64,000 bases of DNA from Plantactinospora mayteni (GTDB taxonomy: Bacteria; Actinomycetota; Actinomycetes; Mycobacteriales; Micromonosporaceae). The position numbers and the translations under genes were made by a program. Below are positions 40,574 through 51,799 of this stretch, in pieces (the stretch's first letter is position 1; each line of letters opens with the position of its first letter). The stretch covers positions 204,560 through 268,559 of the forward strand of contig NZ_BONX01000009.1 of assembly GCF_016862935.1 (NCBI RefSeq), given 5' to 3'. The notes under the pieces were generated by a model. The model did not search any database, was not told where the DNA came from, and was given only the letters and a program-made list of their open reading frames with translations.

Positions 40574-41932
40574 TCAGTAGAGCAGGTACGGCCGGCGGCG
40601 GCGGTCGAACTCCGCCAGCTCGGCCGACCAGGCGCCGACCACGTCCGGCACGTCCGCCCCGGCGTCGATCATCGTACGCAGCCGGGTGGAGCCGGTGAGC
40701 TTGTCGATCCAGTACGGCCGGGCGGTGTCCCAGGTGTCCGCCCGCCAGGCGAAGGCGGGATATTTCCGGGACTCGACCAGCAGCGCCACCCCGGTGCGGA
40801 TCGGGTCGAACCGGGCCGGGTCGGTGACCTTCACCTCCACACCCGCGCAGAGCTTGTTGAGCAGGGCCGGCTTCTGCCCGGCCGCGGTCGGCGAGAAGTA
40901 CGCCTCCCGGAACTCGACCCCGGGCAGGTCCCGGGCGACGAGCCGGTCCACCAGGTGGTAGTCGAAGTCGGTGGCCAGGCCGCCGATCAGCTCGAACGGC
41001 CGGGTGGTGCCCCGCCCCTCGGTCATCGACGCCACCCCCTCGAACATGCAGGTGCCGGGATAGGCCAACGCGGTGTCCGGGGTCGGCATGTTCGGGCTGG
41101 GCAGCACCCACGGCACCCCGGTGTCGACGGCGAAGTCGCCCCGGCGCCAGCCCTTGCACCTGATCACCGTCAGGTCGACCGGCCGGCCCGCCTCGGCCGG
41201 CAGGAACTCGCCGTTGTAGAACCGGGCCAGCTCGCCGACCGTCATGCCGTGCTGCTGCACGATCTCCTTCTTGCCGACGCCGGAGGTGAACGGCGTGGTC
41301 ATCATCGGCCCGTACGCCCGCCCACCGATCGGGTTCGGCCGGTCGAGTACGACGTACCGGATGCCGAGCCGGGCGGCGGCGACCATCGAGTCGTAGAGGG
41401 TCCAGATGTAGGTGTAGAAGCGGGCGCCGACGTCCTGGATGTCGAAGACGACGGTGTCGACCCCGGCCTGGGTGATCAGTTCCCCCCACTTCGCCTGCGT
41501 GGCGCCGTACGCGTCGTAGACGGTGACGCCGGTCCGGGCGTCGATCCCGGTCCCCTCGCTGCCACCGGCCTGTGCCGAGCCCCGGAACCCGTGCTCCGGC
41601 CCGAACGCGGCGGTGAGCCGGACCCGGCCGGAGGCGTGCATCAGGTCGACCAGGTGGCGGTAGCGGGCGTCCACTCCGGTCGGGTTGGACAGCACCCCGA
41701 CCCGCTGGCCGGCGAGGGCGGCGAACCGGGAGTCGACCAGCACGTCCAGGCCGGTGCTGACCCGCCGGCCGGACCCACCGCCACCCTGCGCACCGCCACC
41801 CTGCGCGCCCGATCCGGAGCGGTCCGCCCCGGTGTCCGGGGCGGCCGAGGCGGTGGCGCCACCGAGGGTGCCGGCGGTCGCGCCCAGGGCGCTCACGGCG
41901 GCGGTGCTGGCGAGGAATCTTCTGCGTTGCAC
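40574..41932 (-). CDS. namZ: Exo-beta-N-acetylmuramidase NamZ-type (DUF1343), Tat-exported
   Basis: 452 aa. The N-terminus VQRRRFLASTAAVSALGATAG is a twin-arginine signal, followed by a Gly/Ser-rich linker. The DUF1343 domain is complete: LVDSRFAALAGQRVGVLSNPTG, FGPEHGFRGSAQAG, VVFDIQDVGARFYTYIWTLYDSMV, VVLDRPNPIGG, HGMTVGELARFYNGEFL, and YPGTCMFEG. Characterised NamZ removes N-acetylmuramic acid from peptidoglycan fragments (glycoside hydrolase family 171), so this is wall recycling. GTG 41932 has a GGGAGG ribosome-binding site; the longer frame adds no signal-like sequence. Convergent with the SRPBCC fusion gene at only 7 bp. Confidence 0.88.
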   Translation of the reverse strand: MQRRRFLASTAAVSALGATAGTLGGATASAAPDTGADRSGSGAQGGGAQGGGGSGRRVSTGLDVLVDSRFAALAGQRVGVLSNPTGVDARYRHLVDLMHASGRVRLTAAFGPEHGFRGSAQAGGSEGTGIDARTGVTVYDAYGATQAKWGELITQAGVDTVVFDIQDVGARFYTYIWTLYDSMVAAARLGIRYVVLDRPNPIGGRAYGPMMTTPFTSGVGKKEIVQQHGMTVGELARFYNGEFLPAEAGRPVDLTVIRCKGWRRGDFAVDTGVPWVLPSPNMPTPDTALAYPGTCMFEGVASMTEGRGTTRPFELIGGLATDFDYHLVDRLVARDLPGVEFREAYFSPTAAGQKPALLNKLCAGVEVKVTDPARFDPIRTGVALLVESRKYPAFAWRADTWDTARPYWIDKLTGSTRLRTMIDAGADVPDVVGAWSAELAEFDRRRRPYLLY

Positions 41933-42055
41933 GGCGGCCTCCCGGGGGCGGGGCTGCGGGCAGGGGACGTGTCGGAAGTTACCTACATCGTAATGGTTGG
42001 TCAAGAAGGAAAATTACGGCGTGCGCCGAGTGGCGGGGGTCGACGCGGAGCGGGG

Positions 42056-42259
42056 TCAGAGTTCCTCCGCCTCCAGATCGCCGAGTTCGAGGTTCTGGAT
42101 CATCAGCCAGCGGGCCAGCGCCGGCATGCCGTACAGCCACAGGGGGGCGGACTCGGTGGTGCCGTTGGTGGCGTAGATGGCGAACCGCAGGTCGGGAGCG
42201 TGGATCGCCTCGATCCGCCAGCGATGGTTCTTGTCCCGCCAGATGGCGGATGGGTCCAT
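42056..42259 (-). CDS. Small protein, function unknown
   Basis: 67 aa. MDPSAIWRDKNHRWRIEAI, FAIYATNGTTESAPLWLYGM, MIQNLELGDLE: a compact alpha/beta sequence without cysteines or membrane span. A TACGGT box (42272-42267) ends 7 nt before the ATG, fitting a leaderless promoter; GTG 42268 would be an alternative start. Codon bias is good. No family recognised. It stands alone between namZ and the DUF6461 gene. Confidence 0.65.
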   Translation of the reverse strand: MDPSAIWRDKNHRWRIEAIHAPDLRFAIYATNGTTESAPLWLYGMPALARWLMIQNLELGDLEAEEL

Positions 42260-42375
42260 GCCCCTCACCGTAGTGCCGCCCGCGGTAGCGTTCGCCGGGT
42301 TTTGTCGTACCCCCGGGGTTGGCTCGGGCGATCGGGTTGCGCCGCGCGGCGGGTGCGGATCGGGACGGGGGCGGC

Positions 42376-43416
42376 ATGGCCGACTACGACTGGCTTGAGG
42401 AGGACGGCCTCCACGAGGCGTTCTGCCTGACGTTCGTCCGGGACCCGGACGACTCGGCGGTGCTGCGCCGGTTCGGCGTCGACCCGGCCAGCCTCCGCGC
42501 GTTGACCGGCATCGCCCGGGCCACCGAGCTGCCGTTCGACCACCTCGTGCTCGGCGGCCGGCTCGACGGCTGGGTATTCGTGCTGGAGGAGAACGGCTTC
42601 CAGGGGAGCCGGACGGAGGTGCTGCGGGCCGTCTCGGGCGGCACCGAGGCGGTGTCGGTCTTCACCAACGTCAACAGCGACCGGCAGTTCGCACACGCGG
42701 TGGACGGCATCCTCCGCACCGGGTTCGACCCGAGTTCCCCGGTACGACGCTGGGGCGCGGCACCGGACGCCCTGGTGCCGCTGATGCGCCAGGTCGGCCT
42801 GCCGGAGAGCGGCGACGCCGGCTGGAACGACGCCGGACTCGACGCGGGGCTGGACCTCGCCGACCTGATCACCGGTGTGCACCTCGACGCCGACCGGCTG
42901 ACCGGGCCGTTGACCACCGGCCGGCTGGTGCCGCTGCTCCCGGATCCGCCCGCGCTGCCGAGCTGGATGCTGCGCGACGACCACGAGTTGCTCACCGCGA
43001 TCACCTCCGCCCCGCCCGAACTGCTCCGCCGGGTGGTGGCGGCCGAGGCGCGGCGGCGCGCCGACGAGGCGGGACTCGGCACCGAGCCGGTGGTGGCGGA
43101 GGCGCTGGCCGAGGTGGACCGGGGCGGGACCCGGAGCGTGCCGGACGACTCGGCGCTCGGGCTGCTGCTGCGCGAGCTGGGCTGCCGGGCCGACGAGGCC
43201 GGCACCTCGCTGGCGTTGCCGACCGAGCGGGGCCGGATGACGGACGCGCAACGGCAGCAGGCGTTCCGCCGGCACGGGGCCGGGCTGACGGTGCTGGCAG
43301 CACTCTTCGCCGACCCGGTGCGGGCCGCCTACGAGGTGCTCGGCTGGGTGGCCCCGGCCCGTGACCCGGCCCGGGTCGCCCGCCGGGCCCAGTTCCTCGC
43401 CGACCTGCGGGCCTGA
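42376..43416 (+). CDS. DUF6461 protein
   Basis: 346 aa, soluble. The N-terminal half is the DUF6461 domain: HEAFCLTFVRDPDDSAVLRRFGVD, GWVFVLEENGFQGSRTEVLRAVSGGTEAVSVFTNVNSDRQFAHAVDG and LVPLMRQVGLPE. The C-terminal ~150 residues are helical and Ala/Leu/Arg-rich, likely a fused partner domain. The function is unknown for the family, which is widespread in actinomycetes and often found near contact-dependent or regulatory genes. ATG 42376 follows GGACGGGGGCGGC. Faces the UvrA-like gene on the same strand with 170 bp between them. Confidence 0.85.
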   Translation: MADYDWLEEDGLHEAFCLTFVRDPDDSAVLRRFGVDPASLRALTGIARATELPFDHLVLGGRLDGWVFVLEENGFQGSRTEVLRAVSGGTEAVSVFTNVNSDRQFAHAVDGILRTGFDPSSPVRRWGAAPDALVPLMRQVGLPESGDAGWNDAGLDAGLDLADLITGVHLDADRLTGPLTTGRLVPLLPDPPALPSWMLRDDHELLTAITSAPPELLRRVVAAEARRRADEAGLGTEPVVAEALAEVDRGGTRSVPDDSALGLLLRELGCRADEAGTSLALPTERGRMTDAQRQQAFRRHGAGLTVLAALFADPVRAAYEVLGWVAPARDPARVARRAQFLADLRA

Positions 43417-43429
43417 CCATTCCGGTCGA

Positions 43430-43476
43430 CCTCGGGGACTGATCCGTCCTCGTCGGCCTCAGGGACTGATCGTCCA
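43430..43476. repeat. Short imperfect tandem repeat upstream of the uvrA-like gene
   Basis: Two copies of a ~22-bp unit sharing CCTC-x-GGGACTGATC-(C)-GTCC lie side by side about 110 bp upstream of the UvrA-like start. This could be an operator pair or a chance duplication. Confidence 0.35.
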
Positions 43477-43585
43477 GCCGGTCCACCGGCACAGTGCCAC
43501 CGCAGGCGCTGAGCCAGCGTCAGACCCGGCACCTACTGTGTGCGGTGCTCGTTTTCGTACACCATTCGGGATATCGGGGGAACAC

Positions 43586-45856
<2,271 letters not shown>

Positions 45857-45890
45857 GCCGCCGGGGCGCACGGGTATGTCCCGGGCGGCC
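45857..45890. terminator. Hairpin after the uvrA-like gene
   Basis: GCCGCCGGGG and CCCGGGCGGC form a ~10-bp stem with one mismatch, beginning at the UvrA-like stop. Probable terminator. Confidence 0.5.
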
Positions 45891-46122
45891 TGGCACCGCC
45901 CACCGTGCTCGGGTGCGATGACGGCCGGTGCCCTCGTCTTCCGGCACGGTCTCTCACCGTACCGGGTGTCGCCGGGCGCGGGTCGCCCATCGTGGTGAAG
46001 CCGGGAACCGGACCGTGCCGCCGTGGTACGACTGCTTCGACAGGGCGGCGTGCGACGGGTCGGCGCAGGTCAGCGCGCTGGCCGGTGGCCCGCGTGCGGC
46101 GGATCGGGGGAACGGGCGGCCG

Positions 46123-47298
46123 ATGGCGACGGGCAGACGCTCCACGCTGATCCGGGACCGGAGTCGCCCGCAGCGGGCCACTCCGGTGGAGCTCTTCTAC
46201 GACCTCGTCTTCGTCTTCATGCTGGCCCGGCTCGCCGAGGCGTTGGTCGCGAATCTGCACCCGCTCGGCGCCTACCAGACGCTTCTGCTGCTGCTGGCGA
46301 TCTGGTGGGTGTGGTCGTACACCAACCTGACCACCGAGACCCTGGATTCGCGGCGTCCCGCCGTCCAACTGATGGTCATCACGATCATGCTGGGCAGCCT
46401 GCTGATATCGACCGCGCTGCCCGAGGCGTTCGACAGCCGGGCAGTGCTCTTCGTCTCCGCGTACGTCGGGATCCATCTGTTCCGCAGCGTGGCCCTCGCG
46501 GTGATCCTGCGAGGTCACCGACTACGGAACCGACCGCTGCGCGGGATCTTCTGGTTCAGCCTCTCCGGCACGCTCTGGTTCACCGGGGCCTTCGTCCCCG
46601 GCACCGCACGGCTACTGCTCTGGACGGCGGCGCTGGCGATGGAATACCTGGGACCGACGGTGCGCTGGCCCACCCCGAAGATCGGACGCTCGCCGTCCTG
46701 GGAGTGGAACCCTCCCAACGAGTACCTGGCCGAGCGGTACCGCCAGTTCGTCATCATCGCCCTCGGCGAAACCGTGGTGGTCATCGCCCGGACGGTGCGC
46801 AGAACGAACTACGCGCCGGAGCAGGCCACCGCCCTGGTGGTCGCGTTCGTCACCACGGTGCTGCTCTGGTGGATCTACTTCTACCGGGCCAGGGAGAAGC
46901 TCGGCAGCGCCATCACCGGCTCGCCCGACCCGGCCCGGGAGACCAAGTGGGCCGGGTACGCCCACCTGATCATGGTAGCCGGCGTGGTGCTGACCACGGT
47001 CGGCGACGAACTGATCATCCGGCATCCGCTGGAGGACACCCCCGGGGGCTGGGTCGCGGTGATCGTCGGCGGCCCCGTGCTCTTCCTCGCCGGCCGGGTC
47101 CTGCTGGGACACGAGGTCTTCGTCCGGGTGGCCCGCCCCTGGCTGGTCGGGATCACGGTGCTGGTCCTGATGGCACCGGCGATGGTCCTGCTGCCCCCAC
47201 TGGCAGTCTCCGCGGCCGTCATGGTGGTGCTGCTCGGAGTCGTCGTCGTGGACGCGACAACCGTCCGGGAACCGAACGACATGCCGGGAACGGGCTAG
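46123..47298 (+). CDS. LtrA-family (low temperature requirement) membrane protein
   Basis: 391 aa, about 10 membrane spans. The signature RATPVELFYDLVFVFMLARLAEAL, the LLLLAIWWVWSYTNL segment, EYLAERYRQFVIIALGETVVVIARTV and WWIYFYRAREKL are all diagnostic of the low-temperature-requirement protein A family. Listeria LtrA is needed for growth in the cold; the transported substrate is unknown. ATG 46123 follows GGGGGAACGGGCGGCCG. Convergent with selB across a palindromic terminator-like sequence. Confidence 0.9.
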   Translation: MATGRRSTLIRDRSRPQRATPVELFYDLVFVFMLARLAEALVANLHPLGAYQTLLLLLAIWWVWSYTNLTTETLDSRRPAVQLMVITIMLGSLLISTALPEAFDSRAVLFVSAYVGIHLFRSVALAVILRGHRLRNRPLRGIFWFSLSGTLWFTGAFVPGTARLLLWTAALAMEYLGPTVRWPTPKIGRSPSWEWNPPNEYLAERYRQFVIIALGETVVVIARTVRRTNYAPEQATALVVAFVTTVLLWWIYFYRAREKLGSAITGSPDPARETKWAGYAHLIMVAGVVLTTVGDELIIRHPLEDTPGGWVAVIVGGPVLFLAGRVLLGHEVFVRVARPWLVGITVLVLMAPAMVLLPPLAVSAAVMVVLLGVVVVDATTVREPNDMPGTG

Positions 47299-47317
47299 GC
47301 GCGGCCCTGACGCCGGG

Positions 47318-47335
47318 GCCGTCCGTACGGACGGC
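47318..47335. terminator. Perfect 18-bp palindrome between convergent genes
   Basis: GCCGTCCGTACGGACGGC is a perfect palindrome, folding as a 7-bp stem with a GTAC loop. It sits 19 bp after the LtrA stop and 70 bp beyond the selB stop; it is likely a shared terminator. Confidence 0.55.
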
Positions 47336-47405
47336 AGCGCCGCCGCTGAGGGCCGCCGACCAGGGCCGCCGCTGCTCGGGGCCCGCTGCTCGGGGCGGAG
47401 GGGAG

Positions 47406-49178
47406 CTACGAATCCCCCGGGCCGGTCAGCATGATCCGGGCGTCGTCCGGCAGCCGGCGGGTGGCGCCGCGCCGGTCCAACAGTTCGAGCAGCGGCACGG
47501 CGACCCGACGGGTCGTACCGAGGGCCTGCCGGGCGGTGCTGAGGGTGAACGGCTGCGGCAGCGCGGCGAGTACCCGGATCGCCTGCTCGGGGGCGTCCGG
47601 CAGCAGTACGACGTTGTCGGCGAGCTTGAGCAGCACGCCGGCCCGTACCGCCGCGCCGATCTCCCGGTGTCCGAGCCCGACCTCGGCGAGCCGGGCCGCC
47701 TCCGGGGCGACGAACGGGCGCTCGGCCAGTTCCGCGCCGACCCGCCGGACCGCCCGGGCGACCTGCTCGGGCAGCCTGCCGGTCGCCCCGCCCCGGCTGA
47801 TCCGGCCGTCCCGGGCCACCAGCGGCGCCGCGACCAGGGCCTCGACCAGGGCCCGGTCCGGCAGGTCCAGCAGCCGGCGCGCGGTCTCGACCGGTATCCC
47901 CGGCTCCAGCGGATGCGTCTGCGCCCACCGGGTCACCTCGTCGAGCAGCCGCCGTCCCAGGTCCCGCCAGTGCGCGGGATCGGCGTGCCACACCCCGGTC
48001 ACCGGCGCGGTCGTCACGGTCACGCCCATCCGCTCCAGCTCGGGCCGCCGGGCCAGGCCGCGCCGGGCCAACTCGCCGGGCTCGTCGGGCCGGCCGTCCA
48101 ACCCGGCCAGCACCGCCGCCCGGGCAGCCGCCGCGCCCCGCCGGTCCAACCTCGGCGGTACGACGTCGAGCACCGTCACCCCACCCGCCACGTGCCGCCG
48201 GCCGGGATCCCGCAGCAGTGCCCGGTCACCGATGCGCAGCGGCAGCGGCCGGTCCAGCCGCAGCCGGGCGGTGTCGGCGCCGAGCGGGCGTACCCGGGCG
48301 GTCACCGCGGCCGAACCGACGTGCAGGGTCACCTCCGCCGGCAGCTCGGCCACCGGGTCGCCGGCCAATCGGACGTCGACCAGGTCGGTCTGCTGGAACC
48401 GTCCGGGGGTGAGCAGCGCGTCGCCCCGGCCGACCTGCTCCCGGGCCACCCCGCGCAGGTTGACCGCGACCCGGGCCACCCCGGCGACCTGCGACACCTG
48501 CTCCCCCAACGTCTGTAGCCCGCGGACCCGGACCCGCTGCCCGGTACCGGTCAGCTCCAGCTCGTCACCGGCACGCAGCTCGCCCGCACCGAGGGTGCCG
48601 GTCAGCACGGTGCCGCTGCCCTTGATGGTGAACGCCCGGTCCACCCAGAGCCGTACCGGCGCGGCCGGCTCGGGCACCGGCAGCCGGGCGGCGAGCCGGT
48701 CCAGCGCGGCGCGCAGCTCCGGCAGCCCGGCGCCGGTGGTCGCGCTGACCGCGACCGCCTCGACCTCGCCGAGCGAGGTGGCCGCGATCTCCGCGAGCGC
48801 GAGTTCGGTGGCGACGGCGGGGTCGGCCAGGTCGGTGCGGGTCACCGCCAGCAGCCCGTGCCGGACGCCGAGCGCGTGCAGCGCGGCCAGGTGTTCGGCG
48901 GACTGCGGCATCCAACCCTCGTCGGCGGCGACCACGAAGAGCGCGGCCGGGGCCGGACCGATCCCGGCGAGCATGTTGGGGACGAACCGCTCGTGCCCGG
49001 GTACGTCGACGAACGCCAGTACCTCCCCGGACGGCAGCGCGGTCCAGGCGAAGCCGAGGTCGATCGTCATGCCCCGGCGCCGCTCCTCGGCCCAGCGGTC
49101 CGGCTCCATCCCGGTCAGCGCCCGAACCAGGGTGGACTTGCCGTGGTCGACGTGTCCGGCGGTGGCGACGACGTGCAC
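47406..49178 (-). CDS. selB: Selenocysteine-specific elongation factor SelB
   Basis: 590 aa. GTPase domain: P-loop GHVDHGKSTL, DVPGHERFV (G3) and the TRTDLAD G4 variant usual in SelB; EF-Tu-like domains 2 and 3, then four winged-helix repeats at the C-terminus that bind the SECIS hairpin. It delivers selenocysteinyl-tRNA to in-frame UGA codons. GTG 49178 begins the family N-terminus (VHVVATAGHVDHGKS) and lies 1 nt after the selA stop, so the two are co-translated. All nucleotide-binding motifs are intact, implying a working selenoprotein system. Confidence 0.95.
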   Translation of the reverse strand: MHVVATAGHVDHGKSTLVRALTGMEPDRWAEERRRGMTIDLGFAWTALPSGEVLAFVDVPGHERFVPNMLAGIGPAPAALFVVAADEGWMPQSAEHLAALHALGVRHGLLAVTRTDLADPAVATELALAEIAATSLGEVEAVAVSATTGAGLPELRAALDRLAARLPVPEPAAPVRLWVDRAFTIKGSGTVLTGTLGAGELRAGDELELTGTGQRVRVRGLQTLGEQVSQVAGVARVAVNLRGVAREQVGRGDALLTPGRFQQTDLVDVRLAGDPVAELPAEVTLHVGSAAVTARVRPLGADTARLRLDRPLPLRIGDRALLRDPGRRHVAGGVTVLDVVPPRLDRRGAAAARAAVLAGLDGRPDEPGELARRGLARRPELERMGVTVTTAPVTGVWHADPAHWRDLGRRLLDEVTRWAQTHPLEPGIPVETARRLLDLPDRALVEALVAAPLVARDGRISRGGATGRLPEQVARAVRRVGAELAERPFVAPEAARLAEVGLGHREIGAAVRAGVLLKLADNVVLLPDAPEQAIRVLAALPQPFTLSTARQALGTTRRVAVPLLELLDRRGATRRLPDDARIMLTGPGDS

Positions 49179-49179
49179 G

Positions 49180-50538
49180 TCAGCTCTCCCGCCGGGACCG
49201 GGGAACCCGGCTGATCGCGGCCCGCACCGCCTCGTCCCGCTCGACGGGTACGCAGCGCAGGTCGAGCAGCAGCCGGCCCCGCTCCAGCCGGCCGAGTACC
49301 GGCGGGTCGCCGAGGCGCAGCGGTTCGGCGTACTCCTCGGGGAGGGCGAGGGCGCACGAGTCGAGGGTGACCTCGGGTGCGCCACCACCCCCGACGACCG
49401 CGTCGGCGGCCACCACCTCGGCTTTGCGGCCGTCGGCCGCGAGCTGGTCGCGGAGCCGTTCGGTGCGCAGCCGCAGCGCGGCCGGGGTGGCCCGCAGTGC
49501 CCGCCAGGTCGGGGTCTCCGGACCGGTGAGGGTCGCCTCCAGTGCGGCCAGGGTCAGCTTGTCCACCCGCAGCGCCCGGGCCAGCGGGTGCCGACGCAGC
49601 AGCTCGACCAGGTCGGCGTCGCCGAGCAGCAGCCCGGCCTGCGGCCCGCCGAGCAGCTTGTCGCCGCTCGCGGTGACCAGTGCCGCACCGGCCCGCAGCG
49701 CCGAGGCGGCGTCCGGCTCCTCCGGCAGCAGCGGATCCGGCGCCAGCAGCCCGGAGCCGATGTCCACCACCACCGGTACGCCGAGGGTGGCCAGCTCCTC
49801 CACCGGTACGGCGGCGGTGAAGCCCCGGACGACGAAGTTCGACGGGTGCACCTTGAGCACGAACGCGGTATCCGGCCCAACCGCTGCCGCGTAGTCGGCC
49901 AGCGCGGTCCGGTTGGTGGTGCCCACCTCGCGCAGCGTCGCGCCGGTACTGGCCAGCAGGTCCGGCAGCCGGAACCCGTCGCCGATCTCCACCAGTTCGC
50001 CCCGGCTGACCACGATCTCCCGCCCGGCCGGGCCACCGCCGGCCGCCTCGCCGTGCTGGCGCCGCCCGGCGGTGAGCGCGGTCGCGACCAGGGCGAGCGC
50101 GGCGGCACCGTTGTTGACCACGTGCACCGCCCCGGCCGCCGGCGCCGCGGCGGCGAGTGCGGCCAGCGCGCCCCGCCCCCGCCGGGCCCGCCGCCCGGTC
50201 CGCAGGTCAAGTTCCACGTCGGTGTGCCCGGCCGCGGCGACCACCGCGGCGACGGCCGCCGCCGACAGTGGCGCCCGGCCGAGGTTGGTGTGCAGCACCA
50301 CCCCGGTGGCGTTGAGCACCGGGCGCAGCCCGGCGGCGGTCTCCGGCAGCGCCGCCAGGGTGGCCGGGACGACCTCCTCCGGCCGGATCTCGCCGCGCCG
50401 GACCCGCTCCTGGGCGGCGACGAGTACGGCCTTGAGCCGGGCCCGCCCGAGGGTGGCCTCGGCGGCGGCCAGCCGGGGGTCGGCGAGCAGTACGTCGGTG
50501 CGTGGCACCCGGCGCCGAGGATCGACCGCCCCGTTCAT
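49180..50538 (-). CDS. selA: Selenocysteine synthase SelA
   Basis: 452 aa PLP enzyme converting seryl-tRNA(Sec) to selenocysteinyl-tRNA(Sec) using selenophosphate. Hallmarks: VLNATGVVLHTNLGRAPLS, AVHVVNNGAAALAL, EIVVSRGELVEIGDGFRLPD, EVGTTNRT, VVVDIGSG and the PLP Lys in SGDKLLGGPQAGLLLG. ATG 50538 has a GAGGTGGGG ribosome-binding site and the usual N-terminus. It heads the selA-selB operon and diverges from selD across 157 bp. Confidence 0.95.
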   Translation of the reverse strand: MNGAVDPRRRVPRTDVLLADPRLAAAEATLGRARLKAVLVAAQERVRRGEIRPEEVVPATLAALPETAAGLRPVLNATGVVLHTNLGRAPLSAAAVAAVVAAAGHTDVELDLRTGRRARRGRGALAALAAAAPAAGAVHVVNNGAAALALVATALTAGRRQHGEAAGGGPAGREIVVSRGELVEIGDGFRLPDLLASTGATLREVGTTNRTALADYAAAVGPDTAFVLKVHPSNFVVRGFTAAVPVEELATLGVPVVVDIGSGLLAPDPLLPEEPDAASALRAGAALVTASGDKLLGGPQAGLLLGDADLVELLRRHPLARALRVDKLTLAALEATLTGPETPTWRALRATPAALRLRTERLRDQLAADGRKAEVVAADAVVGGGGAPEVTLDSCALALPEEYAEPLRLGDPPVLGRLERGRLLLDLRCVPVERDEAVRAAISRVPRSRRES

Positions 50539-50695
50539 CCCCACCTCACTCCGAAACCCGTTCACCGGCACTTAACCACACCTGATCTCCAGCCGCTCCG
50601 GGAAGTCCCACCGGCCGCCCATGTGATCGGCCGCACAGGCGTGGCGCGACAATCGACGGCTGCCACCGGCCGGCGACGGATGGCACAGTGGTCCG

Positions 50696-51709
50696 GTGAC
50701 GACCACGGAACGGCACCGGCTCACCCAGTACGCGCACGGCGGCGGCTGCGCCTGCAAGATCCCGCCCGGCGAGTTGGAGGAGGTGGTCGCCGGCCTGGTC
50801 GGTACGACCGCGCCGGCCGGGCCGGGTGAGCTGCTGGTCGGGCTCGACGACGGCGACGACGCGGCGGTGGTACGCCTCGACTCGGGTACGGCGGTGGTGG
50901 CGACCGCCGACTTCTTCACCCCGGTCGTCGACGACCCGTACGACTGGGGCCGGATCGCCGCCGCCAACGCGCTCTCCGACGTCTACGCGATGGGCGGTAC
51001 CCCGGTGGTCGCGGTGAACCTGCTGGCCTGGCCCCGGGAGGTGCTGCCGCTGGCGCTCGCCGCCGAGGTGCTGCGCGGCGGGCTGGACGTGGCCCGGGAG
51101 GCGGGCTGTCACGTGGCGGGCGGGCACAGCGTGGACGACCCCGAGCCCAAGTACGGGATGGCGGTCACCGGGATCGCCGACCCGCAGCGGCTGATCCGCA
51201 ACGACGCCGGCCGGGCCGGGCTGCCGCTGACCCTGACCAAGCCGCTCGGCGTCGGGGTGCTGAACAGCCGGCACAAGCAGACCGGTGAGGTGTTCCCGCA
51301 GGCGGTGACGGCGATGACCGAGCTGAACCGGGCCGCCTCGGCGGCGGCGGTGGCGGCCGGGGTCCGGTGTGGCACCGACGTGACCGGGTTCGGACTGCTC
51401 GGCCACCTGCACAAGCTGGCTCGGGCGTCCGGGCTGACCGCCCGGGTGGAGGCGTCGGCCGTACCGTATCTGGACGGCGCCCGGGCGGCGCTGGCCGACG
51501 GTTTCGTCAGCGGTGGCACCCGGCGCAACCTGGCCTGGGTGCGTCCGCACCTCGAGGCGGCCGGGGTCGACGAGGACGAGTTGCTGCTGCTGGCCGACGC
51601 GCAGACCTCCGGTGGCCTGCTGGTCGCCGGCGAGCTGCCCGGCCATCCGGTGGTCGGCGAGCTGCTGCCGGCCCGGGACGACGGGCGGACCCTGGTCGTC
51701 ACGGGCTGA
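50696..51709 (+). CDS. selD: Selenophosphate synthase SelD
   Basis: 337 aa, makes selenophosphate from selenide and ATP. The catalytic Gly-rich loop has HGGGCACKIPP with Cys18 (Sec or Cys in the family) and Lys21, followed by LDDGDDAAVVRL, ADFFTPVVDDPYDWGRIAAANALSDVYAMGG and the GHSVDDPEPKYG motif. This copy uses Cys, so it does not itself need selenium. GTG 50696 is probably leaderless or near-leaderless; CACAGT lies 7 nt upstream. Divergent from selA-selB. Confidence 0.94.
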   Translation: MTTTERHRLTQYAHGGGCACKIPPGELEEVVAGLVGTTAPAGPGELLVGLDDGDDAAVVRLDSGTAVVATADFFTPVVDDPYDWGRIAAANALSDVYAMGGTPVVAVNLLAWPREVLPLALAAEVLRGGLDVAREAGCHVAGGHSVDDPEPKYGMAVTGIADPQRLIRNDAGRAGLPLTLTKPLGVGVLNSRHKQTGEVFPQAVTAMTELNRAASAAAVAAGVRCGTDVTGFGLLGHLHKLARASGLTARVEASAVPYLDGARAALADGFVSGGTRRNLAWVRPHLEAAGVDEDELLLLADAQTSGGLLVAGELPGHPVVGELLPARDDGRTLVVTG

Positions 51710-51740
51710 GAACCGCGGTGACCGGCCGCGAAAACGGGAC

Positions 51741-51771
51741 GGGTCCCCGGGATCGTCGATCCCGGGGACCC
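51741..51771. terminator. 14-bp perfect bidirectional terminator hairpin
   Basis: GGGTCCCCGGGATC (51741-51754), GTC loop, GATCCCGGGGACCC (51758-51771), located between the convergent selD and sugar-binding-protein genes. Confidence 0.8.
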
Positions 51772-51799
51772 GGTCGGTGCAACCCGCTGCTACCGGTGC

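Noticed and set aside
50572..50695. Possible selenocysteine tRNA between selA and selD
   Set aside because: No tRNA arms, TCA anticodon loop or T-loop consensus in the 124 bases; too short for the ~95-nt gene plus promoters.
47431..50829. 1132-residue plus-strand open frame across selB and selA
   Set aside because: Low-complexity Ser/Arg/Pro composition and antisense to genes with full catalytic motifs; an effect of GC-rich antisense reading.
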